Assembly: GCA_947167105.1 (NCBI GenBank)
Contig: CAMVGU010000018.1
Coordinates: 1 to 64,000, forward strand
Source: an uncultured Selenomonas sp.
GTDB taxonomy: Bacteria; Bacillota; Negativicutes; Selenomonadales; Selenomonadaceae
Length of the DNA: 64,000 bases
Reading direction: 5' to 3'
The position numbers and the translations under genes are program-made. Shown here piece by piece: positions 17,582 through 25,658 of the stretch (its first letter is position 1; each line of letters opens with the position of its first letter). The notes under the pieces are model-generated. The model was not told where the DNA came from, did no database searches, and worked only from the letters and a program-made list of their open reading frames with translations.

Positions 17582-18610
17582 ATGCCTTTGGAAATAGTCC
17601 GCAATGACATAACGAAAATGCAGGCGGATGCCATTGTCAATACTGCTAATCCCCGTCCTATCGTGGGCGGAGGCGTTGACCGTGCTATCCATAAGGCTGC
17701 CGGGGGAGAGCTTTTGGCGGCACGGAAGAAAATAGGCGATATTGGCACAGGCAGGGCCGCCATTACACCTGCCTATAAGCTTCGGGCCAGATTTGTCATT
17801 CACACCGTAGGCCCGGTATGGCAGGATGGGGCGCACGGCGAGCGGGAACTGCTGGCAGACTGTTACGTAAACTCCTTGCAACTGGCGGCAGACAAGGGCT
17901 GCGCATCCATAGCCTTTCCGCTTATCTCCGCAGGGGTGTTCGGCTGTCCCGCAGAAATTGCCATAGCAGTGGCAACCCAGGCTATCCGCAGCTTTCTGTC
18001 GGATCATGATATGCAAATTTTTCTGGTGGTCTTTGACCAAAAATCCTTCAAAATCTCTGGCAGCTTGTTTCAGGATGTGCAGAGTTTTATTGATGAGAGG
18101 TACATCGAGGAGATTCTGGAAGAAGAATATCGGGGCGATTCCCGCGACAGGTGCAGAGTATTTGAGGCCCCTGCTTACCTGGGTGACGAGGCCTCTGCCG
18201 CAGCAAGGTCGGCTTCGCTGCTCAGGCTGCCTAAGAAGCAGCGCTCCCTGGAGGATTTGCTGGCGGAAGTGGACGCTACCTTCTCGGAAACGCTGCTGCG
18301 GCTGATTGATGCCAAGGGCAAGAGTGACCCGGAGGTTTACAAGAAAGCCAATGTTGACCGCAAGCTGTTTTCCAAGATACGCAATAACCCTGCCTACAAG
18401 CCCAGCAAGGCCACAGCCCTGGCCTTTGCAGTGGCCTTGGAGCTGAACCTTGATGAAACGAGGGATTTTATCGGGCGGGCGGGCTACGCCCTCTCCCATA
18501 GCAGCAAGGCGGATATCATCGTGGAATACTTTATACAGCGGGCAGAGTACGATATCTTTACCATCAATGAAACCTTATTTGCCTTCCGGGAGCCCCTTTT
18601 GGGCTGCTGA
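17582..18610 (+). CDS. macro-domain protein with C-terminal helix-turn-helix-like domain
   Basis: A 342-residue protein. Residues 1-165 are a macro domain that should bind ADP-ribose or a derivative: DAIVNTANP, GGGVDRAIHKAAG and the YKLRARFVIHTVGP block are all present. The last 110 residues (from about 235) form a separate helical domain, LFSKIRNNPAYKPSKATALA followed by ELNLDETRDFIGRAGYALS, which resembles a helix-turn-helix module found in other Firmicute macro-domain proteins. The start at 17582 follows GGGAGG by about 11 nt. It is followed at close range by a vWA gene; the two may form a stress-response pair. Confidence 0.85.
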   Translation: MPLEIVRNDITKMQADAIVNTANPRPIVGGGVDRAIHKAAGGELLAARKKIGDIGTGRAAITPAYKLRARFVIHTVGPVWQDGAHGERELLADCYVNSLQLAADKGCASIAFPLISAGVFGCPAEIAIAVATQAIRSFLSDHDMQIFLVVFDQKSFKISGSLFQDVQSFIDERYIEEILEEEYRGDSRDRCRVFEAPAYLGDEASAAARSASLLRLPKKQRSLEDLLAEVDATFSETLLRLIDAKGKSDPEVYKKANVDRKLFSKIRNNPAYKPSKATALAFAVALELNLDETRDFIGRAGYALSHSSKADIIVEYFIQRAEYDIFTINETLFAFREPLLGC

Positions 18611-18635
18611 AATTGTCGCCTGACAGGCGACCTGG

Positions 18636-18683
18636 CGCCTCCTTATTTTCGGTAGAATAAACTTACCAAAAGATAAGGAGGCG
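18636..18683 (+). promoter_or_regulatory. stem-loop that buries the ribosome-binding site of the vWA gene
   Basis: CGCCTCCTTAT (18636-18646) is perfectly complementary to ATAAGGAGGCG (18673-18683), and the inner bases TTT.GGTA / TACC.AAA extend the stem. The right arm contains the AAGGAGG Shine-Dalgarno of the vWA gene, so in this fold translation would be blocked. A TTTT run follows directly, so the same hairpin could also act as an attenuator for read-through from the macro gene. A smaller palindrome, GTCGCCTGACAGGCGAC, lies just upstream. Confidence 0.6.
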
Positions 18684-18689
18684 TTTTCA

Positions 18690-19343
18690 ATGAAAAAAGG
18701 CTTAACGGAAATCGTGTTTATTCTGGACAGGAGCGGCTCTATGAGCGGCCTGGAGGCTGACACCATAGGAGGCTTCAACTCGCTTATCAAAAAGCAGCGG
18801 CAGGAGCAGGGAGAGGCCCTTGTCTCCACGGTGCTGTTCGACGATAATTGCGAAGTCATCCATGACCGTGTGCCCATGGATAAGGTGGCAAAGCTGGACG
18901 AAGATACATACTTTGTACGGGGCTGCACGGCACTTTTGGATGCCCTGGGCGGCGCAATCCACCATATCGGTAACATTCACAAATACGCCCGTGACGAGGA
19001 CAGGCCGGAAAAGACCCTGTTCATCATCACCACGGACGGCATGGAAAACGCCAGCCGCCGGTATACCTATCGGAAGGTCAGGCAGATGGTGGAGCGGCAG
19101 AAGGAAAAATACGGCTGGGAATTCCTGTTCCTGGGGGCGAATATTGACGCCATCGAGGCCGCAGGGCATATTGGCATCCACGCCGACCGGGCTGTTACCT
19201 ATCAGAGCGATGAGGAAGGTACGGCGCTCAACTATGAGGTGATGGAAGCAGCCATCCATCATGTGAGGTGCTGCTCAGCTCCGTTAGCGGCAAGCTGGAA
19301 ACAGCGGATTGATGATGATGTGAAACGGCGCGGCAGGGGATAA
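18690..19343 (+). CDS. von Willebrand factor A domain protein
   Basis: A 217-residue soluble protein made almost wholly of a vWA domain. The metal-ion-dependent adhesion site is intact: DRSGSM near residue 14, a Thr in GCTALLDALG, and TTDGMEN. The N-terminus (KKGLTEIVFILDRSGSM) is typical of small cytoplasmic vWA proteins linked to chaperone-like or tellurite/stress modules. The ATG is 8 nt from AAGGAGG, which lies inside the stem-loop just upstream. It lies 79 bases after the macro-domain gene. Confidence 0.88.
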   Translation: MKKGLTEIVFILDRSGSMSGLEADTIGGFNSLIKKQRQEQGEALVSTVLFDDNCEVIHDRVPMDKVAKLDEDTYFVRGCTALLDALGGAIHHIGNIHKYARDEDRPEKTLFIITTDGMENASRRYTYRKVRQMVERQKEKYGWEFLFLGANIDAIEAAGHIGIHADRAVTYQSDEEGTALNYEVMEAAIHHVRCCSAPLAASWKQRIDDDVKRRGRG

Positions 19344-19465
19344 TTTCGGCTGGTTTATCGCCGTGTTCCTGTTCTGCTTCCGCTCAAAGCTTTATTGGGG
19401 GCTGGGCAAGAAGGAGGGCTACGCCCTGACAGAGCAAAGTGCATATGGGATAAATCATTAAAAGC

Positions 19466-19506
19466 TGTCCCCCGGTCCTGCAAATGCTGTAACCGGGGGA
19501 CATTTT
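19466..19506 (+). terminator. rho-independent terminator upstream of the MoxR gene
   Basis: An 11-bp stem, TGTCCCCCGGT / ACCGGGGGACA, followed by TTTT. It closes the macro/vWA unit and the roughly 120 non-coding bases after it. Confidence 0.8.
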
Positions 19507-19558
19507 GGCTTATTTGTTGCGAAACAGCCCTGTTCATCCCTGCCTTTGTGAGAAAATC

Positions 19559-19587
19559 TTGAAAATTCCTCTGGGTAATTGTAGAAT
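19559..19587 (+). promoter_or_regulatory. promoter of the MoxR-family gene
   Basis: TTGAAA and TAGAAT boxes with a 17-bp spacer, about 20 bases before the start-codon region. Confidence 0.55.
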
Positions 19588-19610
19588 AATTACAGAAAGG
19601 GGAAATTGGC

Positions 19611-20525
19611 ATGGAGTTCGAGGCAATTTTAAGGGAGGAGCTGCGGCCGGAGCTGGCAGCGGCTGCGGCAGTCTTTCGGGAGCAGTACCCCTGGCAGGGA
19701 GAGCGGCAGGTATCGCCTCCCCTTTATCCTTATTTTGGCAAAAAAATACTGGAGGAGGCTTTGGCGGCCCTGCTCACCGGGGCCAATCTCCTGCTTCTGG
19801 GCCCCAAGGCCACGGGGAAGAATGTCCTGGCCGAGAGCCTGGCCCTGCTTCTGGGGCGGCCTGCCTGGAATGTTTCTTTCCATATAGACGTTGATGCTTC
19901 TTACCTGATCGGTATGGATACCTTCAAGGGCGGCGAGGTGGTCTTTCGCCCTGGGCCGGTGCATGAGTGTGCCTCTTTAGGCGGGGTGTGCATCCTGGAC
20001 GAAATCAATATGGCCCGCAATGAGGCCCTGGCTGTCCTCCATTCCCTGCTGGATCACAGGCGGCGGCTGGAGGTGCCGGGCTATGAGGAACTGCGGCTAC
20101 ACCCGGCGGCCCGCTTTATTGCCACCATGAATTACGGCTATGCAGGCACCCGTGAGCTTAACGAAGCCCTGCTGTCCCGCTTTGCAGTGCTGCAACTGCC
20201 GGTGCCGGGGGAGGAGGAGCTGCTGCAGCTTTTTTCCTATGAGTTCCCCCGTCTCAGGCAGGAAGCAGGCAAGATGCTGGCGGCTCTCTTTCTGGATATC
20301 CGCCAGAAGCAGGAGGAAAGGGAAATCTCCGGGCGGGCCCTGGATCTCCGGGGCATGCTGGAGGCCCTGCGGCTGATTCGCCTGGGCCTCTCTGCGGGAG
20401 TTGCCCTGGCCATGGGCATTGCCAATAAGTGTTTCGATGCCCAGGAAAAAGCCCTGGTGGAAGACCTGATCGCCCTGCGTGTACCGGGGGAGTGGGGTGC
20501 AGGGGAGTTCTTCGGGGAAGCCTGA
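19611..20525 (+). CDS. MoxR-family AAA+ ATPase
   Basis: A 304-residue ATPase with Walker A GPKATGKN near residue 65, Walker B VCILDEIN near 125, and a sensor 1 region ATMNYGYAGTRELNEALLSRF. MoxR ATPases act as chaperones that mature or remodel partner complexes together with a vWA protein; here the partner is the vWA gene at 21.1 kb. RBS AAAGGGG precedes the ATG. The two genes are separated by a glyoxalase gene on the opposite strand, which would break a simple operon. Confidence 0.85.
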   Translation: MEFEAILREELRPELAAAAAVFREQYPWQGERQVSPPLYPYFGKKILEEALAALLTGANLLLLGPKATGKNVLAESLALLLGRPAWNVSFHIDVDASYLIGMDTFKGGEVVFRPGPVHECASLGGVCILDEINMARNEALAVLHSLLDHRRRLEVPGYEELRLHPAARFIATMNYGYAGTRELNEALLSRFAVLQLPVPGEEELLQLFSYEFPRLRQEAGKMLAALFLDIRQKQEEREISGRALDLRGMLEALRLIRLGLSAGVALAMGIANKCFDAQEKALVEDLIALRVPGEWGAGEFFGEA

Positions 20526-20563
20526 GCTCCTCGATTCTCCGCAAGGGGGAAGACAAAAGCGTG

Positions 20564-20920
20564 TTACGGCAGGACTTCCAGCCAGTATCCGTCCGGGTCG
20601 TTGATGAAATAGATGCCCATGCCGGGATTCTCATAGCAGATGCAGCCCATTTTCTTGTGCTTCTCGTGGGCCGCGTCGAAATCATCTGCCGTAAAGGCCA
20701 GATGAAATTCGTTGTCCCCCAGGTTATAGGGCTCCTTGCGGTCTTTGAGCCAGGTCAGCTCCAGAAGGTGCTGGCTTTGGTGGGAGTCGCCCAGGTAGAC
20801 GATTATGAAATCGCCGCCGTTTATGCGGCGCACTTCCTTAAGGCCCAGGGCTTCTTCGTAGAAGGCCAGGCTGCGCTCCAGGTCGAGCACATTGATATTG
20901 TTGTGGGCAAAACGAAACAT
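20564..20920 (-). CDS. glyoxalase I-like (VOC superfamily) protein
   Basis: A 118-residue single-domain vicinal-oxygen-chelate protein with the lactoylglutathione-lyase pattern: FAHNNINVLDLERSLAFYEEALGL at the start, LLELT, NEFHLAF and DPDGYWLEV, supplying the expected His/Glu metal ligands. It probably detoxifies methylglyoxal or acts on a related substrate. The short 118-residue form lacks the extra loops of longer enzymes. It is read leftwards and sits between the MoxR and vWA genes. Confidence 0.85.
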   Translation of the reverse strand: MFRFAHNNINVLDLERSLAFYEEALGLKEVRRINGGDFIIVYLGDSHQSQHLLELTWLKDRKEPYNLGDNEFHLAFTADDFDAAHEKHKKMGCICYENPGMGIYFINDPDGYWLEVLP

Positions 20921-21129
20921 GATAATCTGTTGCTCCTTTCTGTGTCTTATAGCAGCAACGGGGGGCTTGCCGCCTTGGACGGTTACTTTCTCCGCAGGCT
21001 GCTGACTGTGCTTCTGAAAGTTCCTCTTTTTTATTCGCTCAGAATGTATCGGAATCCTGCCGTGATAATATCCTAAAAAGGTACTATGGAGATCTATCAG
21101 TTTTACAAGCGAAAGGAGGTGCCCTTCAT

Positions 21130-22803
21130 TTGTCAGGCAGCATTGATTCCCTGCGCTCTGTGCGCCAGAAGCGTGCCCTGAATATGGTCTGGTCGGCGGC
21201 GGGAAGTTATGGTTTCCGGCCGGAGTTTTTGGCTTTTCATCACAATGGGGAGCCGGATTTGTATCTTAATTCCATAGTGGGCTTTGTCCATCGTCACTAT
21301 CAGGCAGAGGTTCTCTCTGCCTATTTTGCCAGGCTGCACAGGTCTGTGCTGGGGGAGCTTTTTACGGAGCTTTTCTGGCTGGGGCTGGAGGAGGCGGCAT
21401 ATCTGCGGGAGGTGCCCTCCCGTCCTGTGCTGGCGGGATTGCGCCGCCGCCATGCGGAGGATTTTCTCGCGGAGGATACGGATCTTGCCATGCAGCAGTT
21501 GATGCTGCGGCAGGAGCTGGCCCATACCCTGAAATGTGTGCGCTGCCGGGAGATTTTGGGGAAAAGGGCGTCTTTGCTGAATCCTTGGGACAGGCGGCTC
21601 TATGAGGCTTTGCGCTTTCGTGGGGATATGGACACGGGAGAGCTTGTTGCGGCCATGGAGGGGATTATCGAGAGATTTTTCCGCCTGCACTGGGATAGCC
21701 CCCTAAGGCGGGGCTGGCACCTGGCCCTTTCCCCCCGCCTGTGGGCACTGCTGCGGAAAATACTGCCCCATAGGGCGCAGTGGGGGCAGGGGGATGCCGC
21801 CTTTGTGGAATGGGCGGAGGGGGCGCAAAGGCATATCAATCTGCCGGTGCTGCAGGGGCATTTGCCGCAGGATGAGGAACTTGTGCGCCGCTATGGGCCG
21901 CCCCTTTTGGGCTGGCAAAAGCAGCAGGAGCTGGAGTCCCTGCTCTGCCGGGGCAGGCATGCCAGGGTAAGGCTCTGGCTGACCGGGGAGCGTGGGGAGG
22001 ACCAAAAGGAGAATCTGGATTTTTTTGCCAGCCGAAAGGCCCAGTACCGGAGCGAGCTGGCAGAGCTTACGGGGCGGCTGAAAAACTGCCTGCTGGTACA
22101 CCGCCAGCCTATGGAACTGCCTGCCCGCCGGGGCAGGCTCCAGCCGGGGCGCATCTGGCGGGGGCTGCACTTGGGAGATGAGCGGGTTTTCTCCACCTCG
22201 GAGCCTGCCCGCTACGGGGAATTTTCCCTGCTGCTGCTCCTTGATGCCTCCGCTTCCAGGGAGAGCAGCCAGGCGGTTATTGCCAGCCAGGCCCGCCTGA
22301 TTGCCGAGGCCATGAAGAAGGCCGGTCTGCCGGTGGGGGCGGCTGCCTTTTTCAGCGAAGGGGGCTGCACGGTGCTGCGGCTGCTGAAAGGCTTTGCCGA
22401 AGATTCCTTGCAGGGGCTCTTTGCCTATGCAGCCAGAGGCTGGAATCGTGACGGCCTGGCTCTGGGGGCTGTGCCGGAGCTGTTTGCGGGAGCCAGGGGG
22501 AAGAAGTTCTTGCTGCTCCTGACGGATGCCAATCCCAGCGACGAGGCGGGGATTCCTGCGGAGGGGCCAGGGCTGTCCCATGCCTACGGAGGGGAAGCTG
22601 CTCTCAGGGATACGGCAGAGGCCGTAAAAGCACTGAAAAAGCAGGGCATACAAGTGCTGGCTCTGGTAAACAGCGTTCTGGCAGAAGCACTGGCAGAGGA
22701 TTTTGCTAAGGGGATTTACGGGGAGGATTATGTGCGGGTGCAGGATTTGTCCCGGCTGGCGCAGAAGATAGGTGACTGGTTGGAGAGGGAAATTGGGAGG
22801 TAG
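21130..22803 (+). CDS. vWA-domain protein, MoxR partner (ViaA/CoxE-like)
   Basis: A 557-residue protein with a mostly helical N-terminal region of about 370 residues and a C-terminal vWA domain. The metal site is altered: DASASRESS instead of the usual DxSGS, though TDANPSD is kept. Large vWA proteins beside MoxR ATPases (RavA-ViaA and related pairs) serve as adaptor subunits. The start is a TTG preceded at 9 nt by AAAGGAGGTG; no ATG nearby is better. It may be transcribed separately from the MoxR gene because a reversed gene lies between them. Confidence 0.75.
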   Translation: MSGSIDSLRSVRQKRALNMVWSAAGSYGFRPEFLAFHHNGEPDLYLNSIVGFVHRHYQAEVLSAYFARLHRSVLGELFTELFWLGLEEAAYLREVPSRPVLAGLRRRHAEDFLAEDTDLAMQQLMLRQELAHTLKCVRCREILGKRASLLNPWDRRLYEALRFRGDMDTGELVAAMEGIIERFFRLHWDSPLRRGWHLALSPRLWALLRKILPHRAQWGQGDAAFVEWAEGAQRHINLPVLQGHLPQDEELVRRYGPPLLGWQKQQELESLLCRGRHARVRLWLTGERGEDQKENLDFFASRKAQYRSELAELTGRLKNCLLVHRQPMELPARRGRLQPGRIWRGLHLGDERVFSTSEPARYGEFSLLLLLDASASRESSQAVIASQARLIAEAMKKAGLPVGAAAFFSEGGCTVLRLLKGFAEDSLQGLFAYAARGWNRDGLALGAVPELFAGARGKKFLLLLTDANPSDEAGIPAEGPGLSHAYGGEAALRDTAEAVKALKKQGIQVLALVNSVLAEALAEDFAKGIYGEDYVRVQDLSRLAQKIGDWLEREIGR

Positions 22804-22860
22804 GCCCGCTGACGAAAAAGTTTTCTTTTGCGGAGATTTTTCTTGGCTGACGAGGTATGT

Positions 22861-22972
22861 TCGTGGTGTTACTTTCTTTGTGTTGACAAAGAAAGTAACC
22901 AAAGAAAACAGCGCCACTTGTTCCCATCCCTGGGAACGAGCGGCGCGGCGCCCATCCTTGGGCGCTGGGGTT
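22861..22972. repeat. intergenic palindromic repeat, copy 1
   Basis: Three successive palindromes: ACTTTCTTTG-TGTTGA-CAAAGAAAGT, TTCCCATCCCTGGGAA and GCGCCCATCCTTGGGCGC. The first also ends each 183-bp repeat, and the last two recur at 24378-24437, 32865-32927 and, inverted, at 27778-27842. The area 22804-23236 has no gene. Confidence 0.8.
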
Positions 22973-23155
22973 ACGGGCAGGTTTGAAAAGCCTTCCCCTC
23001 TGGGGAAGGGGGACCGCCGTAGGCGGTGGATGAGGTGAGGAAATGACAAATTGCGAAAATAGCCAGCCGCATGCTGGTATCACACGGGGCTGGCGGGGTA
23101 GGCTCGTGGTGTTACTTTCTTTGTGTTGACAAAGAAAGTAACCAAAGAAAACAGC
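22973..23155. repeat. 183-bp perfect direct repeat, left copy
   Basis: Identical base for base to 24195-24377. It contains the CCTTCCCC/GGGGAAGG hairpin, the CCGCC-GTA-GGCGG hairpin, the AGCCAGCC...GGCTGGC arms and the ACTTTCTTTG palindrome. The two copies flank panE. A degraded continuation (23156-23200) resembles the double-palindrome repeat with an internal deletion. Confidence 0.9.
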
Positions 23156-23236
23156 CGCCCTTGTTCCCATCACTAGGCGCTGGGGTTTGCGGGTTCTTTT
23201 TTTAGCCCTAAGATGTATAGGAAAGGAGCAAATTAC

Positions 23237-24178
23237 ATGAAATACCTGATATTAGGCGCAGGGGGTACTGGCGGTGCCATTGCCGGATTTTTGGCCCGCT
23301 CTGGGCAGGATGTCACCCTGATTGCCCGTGGCCCTCATCTGGAAGCCATCAGGCAGCAGGGGCTGACGGTGGATTTGCCGGAGGAAAGTTTCACGGTGAG
23401 GCTTCCTGCCTATGATATGGCAGATTATTTGCAGGCAGGGGCCGGGAGGCCGGATATTATCTTTGTCTGTTTCAAGGGTTACTCTCTTGCAGAGGCCGTC
23501 CCTTTTCTGGAGCAGGCGGCGGGGGAAAGGACGCTGATTATCCCCATCCTGAATATCTACGGCACCGGCAGCAGGCTGCAGGAAAAGCTGCCTGATAGAA
23601 TCGTCACCGATGGCTGTATCTACATTCTGAGCCAGAAGGGGGAGCTGGGACATATCAGGATGGGGGGCAAGATTTTCCGGCTGGTCTACGGCCTGCGCCG
23701 GAATGCGGCAGCGGAGGTGGCAAGCCTTGCCGAGCCGGTTCTGCAAAGGCTCACCGAAGAGCTGACACAGGCAGGGGTCAAAGCCACCTACTCCCGGCAG
23801 ATAGAAGCCGACTGCTTCCGCAAGTTCACCCTGATTTCCCCCATGGCCAGCCTGGGAGCCGCCTATGGCACGAAGGGCGCCGACCTGCAGCCGGGGGGTG
23901 CTTATCGGGAAAAGTTTATTGCCCTGGTGCAGGAACTTCTGGACATAGCCGCAGCCATGAAGATCAAGCTGCCGGAAAACATGCTGGAAATCAATCTGAA
24001 AATCATAGACGATATGGGGGCAGATGCCACTTCCTCCATGCAGCGGGATGTGGCGGCAGGCCGCCCCTCGGAGGTGGAGGGGCTGAGCTATGAGGTTATC
24101 AGGATGGCCCAGAGGGCCGGGGTGCAGGTACCGGCCTATGAGGAAGTTGGGGAGGTGCTGCGGGGAAAAGGGCTGTAA
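23237..24178 (+). CDS. panE: 2-dehydropantoate 2-reductase
   Basis: A 313-residue NADPH-dependent ketopantoate reductase-family protein of the pantothenate/CoA pathway. It has the N-terminal Rossmann motif GAGGTGGAIAGFLA, the conserved core around CFRKFTLISP, and a C-terminal helical domain with TSSMQRDVAAGRPSEVEGL, which holds the catalytic and substrate contacts of PanE. The start at 23237 has AAAGGAG 8 nt upstream; an ATG eight codons earlier has none. The family also includes paralogues of unknown substrate. The whole gene lies between the two 183-bp perfect repeats. Confidence 0.85.
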   Translation: MKYLILGAGGTGGAIAGFLARSGQDVTLIARGPHLEAIRQQGLTVDLPEESFTVRLPAYDMADYLQAGAGRPDIIFVCFKGYSLAEAVPFLEQAAGERTLIIPILNIYGTGSRLQEKLPDRIVTDGCIYILSQKGELGHIRMGGKIFRLVYGLRRNAAAEVASLAEPVLQRLTEELTQAGVKATYSRQIEADCFRKFTLISPMASLGAAYGTKGADLQPGGAYREKFIALVQELLDIAAAMKIKLPENMLEINLKIIDDMGADATSSMQRDVAAGRPSEVEGLSYEVIRMAQRAGVQVPAYEEVGEVLRGKGL

Positions 24179-24194
24179 GGTGCTGTGTTCGCTA

Positions 24195-24377
24195 ACGGGC
24201 AGGTTTGAAAAGCCTTCCCCTCTGGGGAAGGGGGACCGCCGTAGGCGGTGGATGAGGTGAGGAAATGACAAATTGCGAAAATAGCCAGCCGCATGCTGGT
24301 ATCACACGGGGCTGGCGGGGTAGGCTCGTGGTGTTACTTTCTTTGTGTTGACAAAGAAAGTAACCAAAGAAAACAGC
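24195..24377. repeat. 183-bp perfect direct repeat, right copy
   Basis: Same sequence and orientation as 22973-23155. Recombination between the copies would remove 1222 bp including panE. The rest of the gap to 24569 holds repeat sequence and a promoterless-looking A/T-richer stretch. Confidence 0.9.
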
Positions 24378-24437
24378 GCCACTTGTTCCCATCCTTGGGA
24401 ACCAGTGGCGCGGCGCCCATCCATGGGCGCGGAGTTT
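24378..24437. repeat. intergenic palindromic repeat, copy 3
   Basis: Continues from the 183-bp repeat with TTCCCATCCTTGGGAA and GCGCCCATCCATGGGCGC, the same double palindrome as at 22916-22967 with a few changes. Confidence 0.75.
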
Positions 24438-24569
24438 GGGGGAGCTTTGTTCCGACTCACTGGAAATGAGCTGCATTTAATTTATAAGAGGCAGAAAAAC
24501 AGCTTAAGCCACAGCCCCTTTTCACCGATAATCCGATATATGGTCGTATCAAGGTTAGGAGGGATCGCC

Positions 24570-25553
24570 ATGGCCATGATTGCACGGACGGAGGACAGCA
24601 TGCAGGGACTCTTGCGGGCAGCCGGCGGGAAGCAGGCGGACACGGTCTGGCAGAAGCTGCAAAAGGGCACGGCCTTGCAGAAGGATAGCGAGGATACGGT
24701 CATCGGCAAGGCGTCAGAGGTCTTTATCAGCAAGGAGGGACGCAAACTCTACGCAGACTCCCAGGAGCCTTTGCAGAGGCTCACCCAGACTGATTTTATG
24801 ACCGAAGGGGAGAAGAAGCTCCAGGAACTCCTGGACAAGAAAACCCAGCGGGAGGAGTTCAAGCACGAGGCCAATGAGCTGGAGAAGCGCCTGCAAAAGG
24901 AGTCGGACACCCTCACAGATGATGAAAAGCAGACCATGCAGCAGAAGATAGAGGAACTGCGGGAAAAAGCCAAGACCCCTACGGAAAAACTCCATGAGGA
25001 ATACCAGAAGAAATTCGCCCTGGAGGGAAAACAAGCAGAGGGGCTGGAAAAGCACCTGTCCGGGGATCTGCTGACCCTGCAGAAACAAATCCTGCAAGCA
25101 GAAAAGAATATCCGCAAGGCGGAGAATGAAATCGAGGCCGAGGGCATGTGGCAGGAAGCCTACGAAATGCAGGCCATCCTGGAGCGGGCGGATCTGTCCA
25201 TTGCCAAGAGTCGGGCGGATTATCTGGGCAAGGAAATCGACTTCCGCAGCAGCGAGCAGTCCCTGCTGGTACGGACGGATGAGCAGGTGCAGGAGGCAGC
25301 GGAGGAAAACAGCAAGCGCCAGCCCACCGCCGCAGATGTGGTGCAGGCCGCTGTGGAGGAGGGCAAGGCCCGGGCGGAGAAGGCTGAGGATGACACGGGC
25401 AGGCTGGCAGACGGAGGCCGTGACGCTGCTCTCTCCCATATGGAGAAGGTGGCGAACGGTGCAGTCACCGGGGAGGCCGATGGAACCCAGGATATCCTGA
25501 AGCGTGCCGAGGCTTTGCAGAAAATAACCCTGGAAGAAGCCAAGGAAGGGTAA
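24570..25553 (+). CDS. coiled-coil protein of unknown function
   Basis: A 327-residue, strongly charged protein without signal peptide or membrane segment. From about residue 60 to 200 it is rich in Glu, Lys, Leu and Gln with heptad-like spacing, indicating a long coiled coil; the C-terminal third is Ala/Glu/Asp-rich and probably helical. The N-terminus includes VFISKEGRKLYADSQ. I do not recognise a family. The frame stays open 75 codons upstream into the repeat, but the ATG at 24570 has AGGAGGG 8 nt before it. It is followed by the paaK promoter. Confidence 0.75.
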   Translation: MAMIARTEDSMQGLLRAAGGKQADTVWQKLQKGTALQKDSEDTVIGKASEVFISKEGRKLYADSQEPLQRLTQTDFMTEGEKKLQELLDKKTQREEFKHEANELEKRLQKESDTLTDDEKQTMQQKIEELREKAKTPTEKLHEEYQKKFALEGKQAEGLEKHLSGDLLTLQKQILQAEKNIRKAENEIEAEGMWQEAYEMQAILERADLSIAKSRADYLGKEIDFRSSEQSLLVRTDEQVQEAAEENSKRQPTAADVVQAAVEEGKARAEKAEDDTGRLADGGRDAALSHMEKVANGAVTGEADGTQDILKRAEALQKITLEEAKEG

Positions 25554-25579
25554 TACCTTGCGGAATCCTGATCGGAATG

Positions 25580-25617
25580 ATTTCGCGTTGCGAAATCCTG
25601 AACAATTGCGTTATAAT
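25580..25617 (+). promoter_or_regulatory. paaK promoter with overlapping palindromic operator
   Basis: The perfect palindrome ATTTCGC-GTT-GCGAAAT (25580-25596) overlaps a TTGCGA -35 box; TATAAT follows after 18 bp. The arrangement and the TGAACAAT segment match the gltS promoter at 1793-1829. Confidence 0.65.
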
Positions 25618-25658
25618 ACACATGGCAATGTCATAGGATTATAGAGAAGGAGAAAGGC

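Noticed and set aside
19324..19461. A stop-to-stop frame with a hydrophobic segment (GWFIAVFLFCFRSKLYWGLG) after the vWA gene, possibly a gene fragment
   Set aside because: It has no start codon or ribosome-binding site and I could not assign it to a family, so a pseudogene call is not supported.
22706..24476. Open frames in the 22.8 and 24.3 kb repeats that share the same peptide sequence
   Set aside because: They are translations of the duplicated non-coding palindromic repeat in both copies and lack ribosome-binding sites.
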